A DNA stretch of 9,117 nt from Elusimicrobia bacterium RIFCSPLOWO2_01_FULL_64_13. Lineage in GTDB: Bacteria; Elusimicrobiota; Elusimicrobia; 2-02-FULL-39-32. The stretch is taken from assembly GCA_001800095.1 (NCBI GenBank), contig MGUT01000026.1, forward strand, positions 3,382 through 12,498, read 5' to 3'. Below, piece by piece: positions 1 to 5,470 of the stretch. The translations under genes and the position numbers were made by a program. Below the pieces are notes generated by a model. That model had not been told where the DNA came from. It did not search any database and worked only from the letters and a program-made list of their open reading frames with translations. How positions within the stretch are numbered: position 1 is the stretch's first letter; each line of letters opens with the position of its first letter.

Positions 1-229
1 CCCCTCTTTTGGAAAGGGCGTCCTGAATCGCAGCTTTCAGGGAATTCTCCCCGAATGGACCGAACCCGAGAACATAAGAGCTTCGGGCTTCGCCTTCCAC
101 CGTCCCCACCACTTGGACGTTGGGGCCGATTTCCGTGCTGGACATTTGGGGAGGGGCAGGGACAAAGATGGTGCAGCCTGCAAGCGCAACCGAACTGAAT
201 AAGGGCAAGAAGATCCGTTTCATTTTCAT
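1..229 (-). CDS. Small lipoprotein, C-terminus cut by window edge
   Basis: Partial gene: 76 codons are visible (bases 2-229) and the 3' end lies left of the window. The protein begins MKMKRIFLPLF and has a lipoprotein signal ending in the lipobox LAGC, with the lipidated cysteine at residue 19, so an envelope anchor is expected. The start at 229 is chosen because AGGAG lies 6 bases upstream; the ATG two codons later (223) is poorly spaced. The mature part closely matches the neighbouring lipoprotein at 242-598: about two thirds of aligned residues are identical, including VGTV-GE-R and the stretch from GPFG to ALSKRG. It starts 12 bases after that gene ends, so the two are probably cotranscribed. 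The GTV-G-A-YVLG pattern resembles small lipoproteins of the DUF6567/TRL-like kind, but I cannot assign a family securely. Function unknown. Confidence 0.85.
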   Translation of the reverse strand, partial: MKMKRIFLPLFSSVALAGCTIFVPAPPQMSSTEIGPNVQVVGTVEGEARSSYVLGFGPFGENSLKAAIQDALSKRG

Positions 230-241
230 GGCATTCTCCTT

Positions 242-598
242 TTATTTTCTGTACCGAACGGCGGTGCCATAAACCTTTGTCTTGACGCTGAACCCGAAGT
301 TAAACTGCGGCAATGAAGGGCCCGCGCCAAAGAAGGTCACGCTCTGGTCGATGGCGACGTTGGTGAGGGTGTCTCCGCCTCTTTTGGAAAGGGCGTCCTT
401 GATCGCCGCCTTCAGAGAATTGTCGCCGAAGGGTCCATACCCTAGAATGTAGTAGGCCCTGGACTCCCCGTCCACCGTTCCGACAATTTCAGAGTTGGGT
501 ATTGAGGTTGAAGCCATGTGGGGCGGCGGTGGCACAAAGACCGTGCAGCCGGTGATGAAGCCAAACGCCAGAATAATGACGCTTTTAACGCTTTGCAT
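242..598 (-). CDS. Small lipoprotein, tandem paralogue of the gene at 1-229
   Basis: Encodes 118 residues. The N-terminal hydrophobic stretch VIILAFGFITGC ends in a lipobox with cysteine 18, so the product should be a lipoprotein. A proline patch (VPPPPHM) follows, then a compact domain with VGTVDGESRAYYILGYGPFG (about residues 38-58), a helix ending DALSKRGGD (about 63-75) and C-terminal beta-rich sequence ending in YRK. The start is fixed by AGGAGG 6 bases upstream of the ATG. An intrinsic terminator (645-672) lies only 46 bases upstream, so transcription needs either read-through or the candidate promoter at 741-769, which itself precedes the terminator. It resembles small lipoproteins of the DUF6567/TRL-like type in the beta-turn motif and the late G-D-L-NV segment, but without a profile search this is a likeness only. 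Function unknown. Confidence 0.88.
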   Translation of the reverse strand: MQSVKSVIILAFGFITGCTVFVPPPPHMASTSIPNSEIVGTVDGESRAYYILGYGPFGDNSLKAAIKDALSKRGGDTLTNVAIDQSVTFFGAGPSLPQFNFGFSVKTKVYGTAVRYRK

Positions 599-644
599 TG
601 TTGACCTCCTGGGTTTGGTTTCCGCTTGTCAAAAAATCTTGGGC

Positions 645-672
645 AAAAAAATGCCCGCAATTCTGCGGGCAT
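645..672 (-). terminator. Rho-independent terminator downstream of the CsgG-like gene
   Basis: A perfect 9-bp stem: arms ATGCCCGCA (651-659) and TGCGGGCAT (664-672) with a 4-base loop. On the minus strand it is followed at once by seven T residues (bases 645-651; the last overlaps the stem foot). It sits 130 bases after the stop of the CsgG-like gene and 46 bases before the lipoprotein gene at 242-598, so it could either end the first transcript or attenuate the second. Confidence 0.9.
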
Positions 673-740
673 TCGGTTTCTGCTTAAGAAGAAAAAATCC
701 GGTTCGCATTCGCCATTTCATTTTAGCCATCCTGCTTTCA

Positions 741-769
741 AAGTTACAAAAAAAGCATTTTATTGTCAA
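741..769 (-). promoter_or_regulatory. Candidate sigma70-type promoter for the lipoprotein pair
   Basis: On the minus strand a consensus -35 TTGACA (764-769) is followed after 17 bases by TAACTT (741-746). The -10 keeps only three of six consensus bases, but these are the most conserved ones (first T, second A, last T). The spacer is AT-rich. Transcription would start near 734 and pass through the terminator at 645-672 before reaching the gene at 598. The weak -10 limits confidence. Confidence 0.4.
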
Positions 770-802
770 CCCCGCCGTCAGATGGAGCCTCGCATCCGCC
801 TT

Positions 803-1741
803 TTACTCTACCAGGCGGCAAAGGTCGCCCTTTTGAGGGCTCCTGCCCCTGATCGTTTTCCCGATGGATCCGTTCTCGCCGAAAAAGGAAGCGATTTGAA
901 GCTGTCCGATCTCCTCCTCTTCCTTTCCCAAAACGATCCCCGATTCAGGGTCTTTGATTTCCGCGCCCAGGGAAAAAACCTTGAGCTTTTGGCCGGTTTC
1001 GAGGCCCGACTCTTTGCCCGCGTTCAGATAAATCTTGCCCTGGGAAACCAGGGCCACCCGGCAGCTCCAGGGTTTTTTGTTGATCTGGGACGTGATGTTC
1101 TCGATCAGCTGGGAAATCGCGGCGCGAAGAGAGTCCCCTTCGATGCTTTCCGCATAGCTTCCTTGAGTTCCCATTCCCAGAAACCCGCCGGAGGAAACTT
1201 TGGACACGCCCTTTCCGGAATCAGCCAGAAGAATCTGTCCGGTCTCGGCGTCCACCGCGCGGATGTCGACCGTGCAGGTCGCCTCCTGCCTCTTGCTCTG
1301 GGCGATCAAATAGTCAGACCCCGTGGTCCTTACCCCGAAGTTCGATATCGCGCCCGTGATGATGGCATTCAATCCCAAAATCCGTCCCATCTGGGCGGCG
1401 GTATTGGAGTCAATGGCCCCGGTCAACCCGAGCTTCTGTTCCTCCAGGATCTTGTTCACCTTGTCCCTTTCAACCACGATAAATTTCCCCGTCTTGACAA
1501 GCTCCGTGATCAGGATGTCGGAGGCGGCCTGCCCGAGGCGGCTCTGACCGTAGGCGGACTTATTCTCGAAATCGACGACGCCCACCCGCCTCTTGGGTCC
1601 CGTGTATTTGGATTCGACTTTCTTTGTGACATTTGCGGAAACATCCTGCTTCATCTTGACGCTGGTCCCTGCGGCGCAGCCCCCTAAAAGAGCGGAAATG
1701 AAGAGCAGGTTGCAGCCCGCTGCAAAACTTTTTTCAAGCAT
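803..1741 (-). CDS. CsgG-family lipoprotein with FlgT-like C-terminal domain
   Basis: A 312-residue lipoprotein. The signal ends LLGGC with the lipidated cysteine at residue 22. A CsgG-type domain follows (about residues 48-220): RRVGVVDFENKSAY, then a helix ending ELVKTGKFIVVERDKVNKIL, then GLNAIITGAISNFG. The last 85 residues (about 225-312) resemble the FlgT C-terminal domain, with GKIYLNAGKESGLETG, a DPESG turn and a final GD-CRLV. CsgG proteins form outer-membrane secretion channels for curli, while CsgG/FlgT-like relatives serve other envelope roles. No curli subunit or CsgE/CsgF gene is visible, so I do not call it curli export. The ATG at 1741 is preferred over an in-frame TTG at 1801, because the longer form would bury the signal peptide and overlap the small ORF; its ribosome site is weak (GGTGG). 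The probable promoter is at 2020-2048, and the terminator is at 645-672. Confidence 0.88.
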   Translation of the reverse strand: MLEKSFAAGCNLLFISALLGGCAAGTSVKMKQDVSANVTKKVESKYTGPKRRVGVVDFENKSAYGQSRLGQAASDILITELVKTGKFIVVERDKVNKILEEQKLGLTGAIDSNTAAQMGRILGLNAIITGAISNFGVRTTGSDYLIAQSKRQEATCTVDIRAVDAETGQILLADSGKGVSKVSSGGFLGMGTQGSYAESIEGDSLRAAISQLIENITSQINKKPWSCRVALVSQGKIYLNAGKESGLETGQKLKVFSLGAEIKDPESGIVLGKEEEEIGQLQIASFFGENGSIGKTIRGRSPQKGDLCRLVE

Positions 1742-1781
1742 GCGTTTGCCACCAACTTGAGCGTTCACTTTGCCGAAGACC

Positions 1782-1943
1782 TTACTGAACCTCAACCTCA
1801 AGACTGTCCTGAGTCTGGTCCACGACCTTTGCGTTCAAGGAAGAATTTTTGGTCAAAGAATTGGCGAGGTCCGAGGAGGTGGCGCTGTTGATCTTCACAT
1901 CCATTTCCGCCGTGCCCTCGGAAGAGGTCGCTTTCATTTGCAT
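1782..1943 (-). CDS. Small hypothetical protein (53 aa) upstream of the CsgG-like gene
   Basis: An ATG at 1943 opens 53 codons ending TAA at 1782-1784. AGAGG lies 6 bases upstream of the ATG and an in-frame TAG lies 6 bases upstream, so the start is bounded. The protein begins MQMKATSSEGTAEMDVKI and ends DSLEVEVQ. The pattern suggests strand, serine-rich helix, then two strands; there is no signal peptide, transmembrane segment or cysteine. It lies 40 bases ahead of the CsgG-like gene and about 70 bases downstream of a strong promoter, so it is the first gene of that transcript. I do not recognise the family. It may be a genuine small cytoplasmic protein or the surviving C-terminal piece of a larger domain. 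Confidence 0.6.
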   Translation of the reverse strand: MQMKATSSEGTAEMDVKINSATSSDLANSLTKNSSLNAKVVDQTQDSLEVEVQ

Positions 1944-2019
1944 TCTCTACCTCTTATTTGATCTCCGGTTTGACTATTGGAAAGGGAATCTCAAGTGAAC
2001 CGAAAAAGACGGCTAGCGG

Positions 2020-2048
2020 ATTATAACATGACTGGGCTAAACAGTCAA
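2020..2048 (-). promoter_or_regulatory. Strong sigma70-type promoter with extended -10
   Basis: On the minus strand TTGACT (2043-2048), a 17-base spacer and a perfect TATAAT (2020-2025). The -10 is preceded by TG one base away, giving an extended -10. The expected start is near 2013, giving a leader of about 70 bases before the small ORF at 1943. It drives the small ORF and the CsgG-like lipoprotein. Tandem repeats abut the -35 box on its upstream side, which suggests regulation. Confidence 0.85.
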
Positions 2049-2080
2049 CTAAACCCCTGTTACACTAAACCCCTGTTACA
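2049..2080. repeat. Two perfect tandem copies of a 16-base repeat
   Basis: CTAAACCCCTGTTACA occurs at 2049-2064 and again at 2065-2080. A decayed copy beginning CTAAAC lies at 2037-2048 and overlaps the -35 box of the promoter at 2020-2048. The second copy contributes to a 13-base inverted repeat, CCCTGT-T-ACAGGG (2071-2083), centred about 64 bases upstream of the predicted transcription start. The position suits an activator or repressor site; the binding protein is unknown. Confidence 0.9.
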
Positions 2081-2083
2081 GGG

Positions 2084-2110
2084 AACTAATAACCGAACTA
2101 ATAACCGAAC
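2084..2110. repeat. Tandem 12-base repeat, 2.25 copies
   Basis: AACTAATAACCG is found at 2084-2095 and 2096-2107, followed by AAC. It directly follows the 16-base repeats but has a different unit and period. It lies about 70-97 bases upstream of the predicted start of the promoter at 2020-2048. It could be part of the same regulatory array or a replication-slippage product. Confidence 0.88.
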
Positions 2111-2115
2111 GGGTA

Positions 2116-2142
2116 GGGGTACGGGGGGAAGGCCCGTACCCC
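2116..2142. other. Stable stem-loop between the two transcription units
   Basis: A perfect 10-bp stem: arms GGGGTACGGG (2116-2125) and CCCGTACCCC (2133-2142), with a 7-base loop. It begins 11 bases after the stop of the coiled-coil/TPR gene. On the minus strand no T-tract follows, so it is not a standard intrinsic terminator. It may stabilise the 3' end of the operon mRNA or help a factor-dependent terminator. Some T residues follow on the plus strand, but no plus-strand gene is seen. Confidence 0.7.
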
Positions 2143-2153
2143 CTTGGCTTTTG

Positions 2154-3836
2154 TTACCGGTCAGGCCAGGATCCTTCGCTTTCGGCGGGGCTGTCCGTTC
2201 CCGGGTTTGGATGGGTTTCCGCCGGCGGCGCGGCCTGCGGCGGCGCGGCCGCCTGGCCCTTCCCCAGGGCCTGGAGGATCTTCCCGTGCAGGGCGGCCAC
2301 GTCCGCGTCGTCGGGAAGGACTTGGTAGAGGAACTCGGACCTGCGCAGGGCCGACTCGAATTTACCGTCGCGGAATTCGCTTTCGGCCGCCTCTCCCAGA
2401 GCGAGGGTGAGGGAGTTCCGGATGATCAGGTTCTTGGGGTCGAGCCGGTAGGCCTTCTCCAAGGAGGCCAGGGCCCGGCCGAGCTCGCCCTTCGTGTAGG
2501 ATTCGTTGCCTTCCTGGAGGAGGGCCTGGGCCCTGGCGGCCTTGCGTCCGGCCGTTTCCATGAAAAGAGCGGAGAGGACCGCCGCGCACAGGAGAAGGCC
2601 TCCGAGCAGGATCAGGAGGCCCTGGCGGCGCACGGCGAATTCCAGGGACCGGACCATCCAGGGGAATCTCTCCCCCAGGGAGCCGAGGCGGACCTCGTAG
2701 TCCTTCCTGGGGATGGGCGGCGGCGGGGGCAGGCCGCTCTCCCGTTTCGGTTCGGGCAGGACCGGCGGCCGGACGCCCACCTTCGATTGGAGCCGGTGGA
2801 GGAGGTCCACCGCCTTTTCCGAGACGTTGAGCTGTTGGGACGACTGCGTCCGGATGGAATCCACCCATTCCTCCCGGCGCTTCTGGATGGACGCTTCCTC
2901 CGCGAGGATCTTTTCCTCCCGCCGGAGCAGGGCGTCCTCCCAGCCGCTCCTTTCCCGGATGAGGTTCTCGAGGGACTCCTGCAGTTCCTTCACCTTGTTC
3001 TCGCGCGCGAGGAGCTGTTCCACCAGGCGCTTGCGGTCCTCGTCCTTGCGCAGGGACTGCCTCTCGCGCTCGATGGCGGCGAGCTTCCGCTCCTCCCTTT
3101 CCTTCTCGAGCTGGTTCTTCGCCTGCAGGAGCTCGTGCTCGACGTCCTGTATCCGGGCCCCCTTCTCATTGACGAGGCTGTCCAACCCGGCTTTTTCCGC
3201 CTCGAAAAGGTTCTTCTGCTCGGACAGATCGTGCTTGAGTTCCGCGATGGTCTTGTCCAGCCGGGCGACCTCGTCCAGCTCTTTCTGGCGCTTTTCAAAA
3301 AGCTCCTGGCGCGTCTTGGCCAGGTCCATTTCGGCGCGTTCGCGCTCAAGGAGCCAGTTCTTCTCCTTTTCTTCCCAGGAAACCCGCAGGGTCTCCTGGC
3401 CGGCTTTTTGGTCCTTCAAGTCCATCCGCAGTCCCAGGACTTCCTTGCGGGAGGACTCCAGCTCCTTCTCCAGCCTTTCCAAATGAGAGTTCAGGGCGCG
3501 CTTCTGGAGGTCGAGGGTCTGGAACGACTGTTTGAGGAGTTCCGCCTGCTCGTTCTGGAGGAGCTCGATTTTTTCCTTGAGGTTCTCCCGGTTCTTCTCG
3601 GCGTCCTGGATCTGGCGGTTGAGGTTGTGGATGGTCTCGTCCTTGGTCTTGACGAGGTTCTCCCAGTAGGCCTTCTCCTTATCGAAGCGGGCCTGGATAT
3701 GCCGGAGGGATTCCGCCTGGAGCTCGGACTGGGCCTGCTCGAACGCGGAGGACGTCCCGGGCGGTCCATCGGCCGGGCGGCCCTGGACCTTCTCCCAGAG
3801 GATGTCCAGCTGTTTTTTCAGGCGTTCTTCATCCAT
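2154..3836 (-). CDS. Long coiled-coil protein with one TM segment and a TPR domain
   Basis: 560 residues. Residues about 35-345 are a near-continuous, Glu/Lys/Arg/Gln-rich coiled coil. A proline-rich linker follows (about 356-377, including PPPPPIPRKD), then one transmembrane helix (about 405-426). Next come two or three TPR-like helix pairs (about 432-525; for example GELGRALASLEKAYRLDPKN and GKFESALRRSEFLYQVLPDDADVAAL), and a Pro/Ala/Ser-rich tail. Arginines before the helix and the lack of a signal peptide suggest the coiled coil is cytoplasmic and the TPR part periplasmic. The start has GAGGTG just upstream, and the gene follows the kinase stop by 20 bases, so it is the last gene of the operon. 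No named family is recognised. A scaffold joining the cytoplasmic signalling proteins to the envelope is plausible but inferred. Confidence 0.88.
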   Translation of the reverse strand: MDEERLKKQLDILWEKVQGRPADGPPGTSSAFEQAQSELQAESLRHIQARFDKEKAYWENLVKTKDETIHNLNRQIQDAEKNRENLKEKIELLQNEQAELLKQSFQTLDLQKRALNSHLERLEKELESSRKEVLGLRMDLKDQKAGQETLRVSWEEKEKNWLLERERAEMDLAKTRQELFEKRQKELDEVARLDKTIAELKHDLSEQKNLFEAEKAGLDSLVNEKGARIQDVEHELLQAKNQLEKEREERKLAAIERERQSLRKDEDRKRLVEQLLARENKVKELQESLENLIRERSGWEDALLRREEKILAEEASIQKRREEWVDSIRTQSSQQLNVSEKAVDLLHRLQSKVGVRPPVLPEPKRESGLPPPPPIPRKDYEVRLGSLGERFPWMVRSLEFAVRRQGLLILLGGLLLCAAVLSALFMETAGRKAARAQALLQEGNESYTKGELGRALASLEKAYRLDPKNLIIRNSLTLALGEAAESEFRDGKFESALRRSEFLYQVLPDDADVAALHGKILQALGKGQAAAPPQAAPPAETHPNPGTDSPAESEGSWPDR

Positions 3837-3856
3837 GGCTCACCTCAAGAATAATA

Positions 3857-5470
3857 CTAAACCCCGCCCGATTCAAGGCCGCGTTCGTCGAAACGGTCCA
3901 GGCGCTTCTCCAGGTCCTCGAACGGGCTTTGGGTGACTTTGATGTCTGGAGCCAGGCGTTCCACCGGCAGCCGCACGGAGAACGAGGCTCCTTTCCCCGG
4001 GCCTCCGGACCGGACCAGGAGCCGCCCGCGGTGGGCCTGGACGATGCCCAGGGACAGGGTCAGTCCCAGCCCCGTTCCCCGGCCCGGCGGACGGGTGGTG
4101 AAAAATGGATCGAAAAGTTTGGGGATGTTCTCCCGGGGGATGCCTTCGCCCGTGTCCGTGACGGAGACCTGGATGAAATGGTCGTCGTACGATTCCGATA
4201 TCTCCCGGACCGTCATCCCCAGGAGGAGGCCGCCTTCTTCGTTGACGGCCGCGGTCTCCAGCGTGAGGGTCCCGCCCCGGGGCATGGCCTGCGAGGCGTT
4301 CTGGATCAGGTTCAAAAAGACCTGCTCGAGGTGGCTCGGGCTGGCGGGGATCCTGGGGAGCTCCTTCCTGCGCTTCTGCACCACCCCGATCCCCTGGGAC
4401 GTGAGCTGGGATTCGCACAGGGCCAGGGCCGCGTCCAGTATCCCGCCGGCGTCGGCGGATTCGAATGCCAGCTCCTTCTGCCTGGAAAAGTCCAGGAGCA
4501 GCCGCACGATCCGGCGGCATCTCTGCGCGGCCGATTCGATCTTTTCCAATCTCTCCCGCTTCGGGTCGCCGGGCCCGAGTTCTTCCAGGGCGAGCTGGAC
4601 CTGGCCCAGAATGCCGGTCAGGGGATTATTGATCTCGTGGGCGACGCCCGCCGCCAGGGTGCCGGCCGCCGCCACCCGGTCGAGCTGGAGGACCTGGGAT
4701 TGGAGCCGGGCGAGCGACCGGGACATCTCCTGGAACGTGCGGCCCAAGCTCCGCACCTCGGGCGGCCCCTGGACGGAGAGTTCCGTCTGCCAGTCCCCGG
4801 AGCCCAGGGCCCGCGCCCTCTCCTCGAGATCGGCGAGGGGCCGGCTGACCGACCGGTGCAGGGCCAGGGCGAGTCCGGCGCCCGAGAGGATGGCCGAGAA
4901 CACGAGCAGCAATGAGAAAACGGTGTTCTTCCGGGCCAGGTCCCGCGACGCCCGCCAGGAACGGTCGGCATCGTCCTTCTTCGAGCCGTGGAGCCGGTTC
5001 AGGTCTCCGCGGAACCGGTCCATTTGGGAGAAGAGGACGGACTCCATCATCTCCGCCGCTTCCCGCCTGCGGTCCTTGTCGAGGAGGTCCCGGACCCGGA
5101 CGATCCCGGCTTCGATCGCCGCGAACGAGGAGCGGACATCGGCCGCTTCCTCTTTATCCAAGCGCGCGAGGGCGAGAGAGAGCCCTTCGCGCTCGAGTTC
5201 GAGCCCGTTCTCATCCCTCGAGCCGAGGATCATGCCGTCCACGGTCCGGCGGAGGTTCTCGAACCGGTGCAGGGTCTCCGCCAGCGCGCCGGCGGCGGCC
5301 CTTTGGCGTTCGGCGTCGAGGGTCTTGTCGCGCAGGGCCCAGGACGACCAGATGAAGCTTCCTCCCATGGCGGCGGTGAGCAGGGACATGAGGAGGAAAG
5401 AGCCGACCAATCTCTGCCGGAGGGTGAGGTCCTCCAGCCGGCGGAAAAGGGAACTGGCGGCGGCCCTCAT
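3857..5470 (-). CDS. Membrane sensor histidine kinase (HAMP, HisKA, HATPase)
   Basis: 537 residues. TM1 is at about 21-41, followed by a periplasmic helical sensor of about 140 residues that resembles a four-helix bundle. TM2 is at about 182-204 and a HAMP linker at about 204-256. The catalytic core has the H-box VAHEINNPLTG with phosphoacceptor His278, an N-box NLIQNA (Asn391), G1 DTGEGIP (439-445), F-box FDPFFTTR (453-460) and G2 GTGLGL (465-470). All required residues are present, so it should be active. The style is that of NtrB-like kinases, which lack a receiver. The start is the ATG at 5470, which overlaps the preceding stop as ATGA and so couples its translation to the barrel gene; GAGGGAGAG lies just before it. 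The likely partner is the MerR-receiver protein at 8120-8746, the only response regulator in the window. Confidence 0.96.
   Translation of the reverse strand: MRAAASSLFRRLEDLTLRQRLVGSFLLMSLLTAAMGGSFIWSSWALRDKTLDAERQRAAAGALAETLHRFENLRRTVDGMILGSRDENGLELEREGLSLALARLDKEEAADVRSSFAAIEAGIVRVRDLLDKDRRREAAEMMESVLFSQMDRFRGDLNRLHGSKKDDADRSWRASRDLARKNTVFSLLLVFSAILSGAGLALALHRSVSRPLADLEERARALGSGDWQTELSVQGPPEVRSLGRTFQEMSRSLARLQSQVLQLDRVAAAGTLAAGVAHEINNPLTGILGQVQLALEELGPGDPKRERLEKIESAAQRCRRIVRLLLDFSRQKELAFESADAGGILDAALALCESQLTSQGIGVVQKRRKELPRIPASPSHLEQVFLNLIQNASQAMPRGGTLTLETAAVNEEGGLLLGMTVREISESYDDHFIQVSVTDTGEGIPRENIPKLFDPFFTTRPPGRGTGLGLTLSLGIVQAHRGRLLVRSGGPGKGASFSVRLPVERLAPDIKVTQSPFEDLEKRLDRFDERGLESGGV

Noticed and set aside
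627..632. TTGACA on the minus strand close to the lipoprotein gene at 598
   Set aside because: At 17 bases spacing the -10 would be GGAGGT, which is the ribosome-binding site; no usable -10 exists.
626..1687. A 353-codon open frame on the plus strand
   Set aside because: It is antisense to the CsgG-like lipoprotein, passes through the terminator hairpin and shows no recognisable domain.
1742..1801. TTG start giving the CsgG-like protein 20 more residues
   Set aside because: It would place the lipoprotein signal peptide internally and overlap the end of the small ORF at 1782; the ATG at 1741 gives a normal signal length.
803..1943. A curli operon
   Set aside because: No curlin repeats and no CsgE or CsgF-like gene; the 53-residue protein has no secretion signal or Gln/Asn-rich repeat.
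2037..2110. Tandem repeats as a CRISPR array or replication origin iterons
   Set aside because: The units abut without spacers, only about two copies of each exist, and no cas or replication gene is present. A promoter lies directly adjacent.
1977..3854. A 625-codon open frame on the plus strand
   Set aside because: It lies antisense to the coiled-coil/TPR gene, is monotonously Leu/Gly/Glu/Arg-rich with no domain, and arises from the strong codon bias of the opposite strand.
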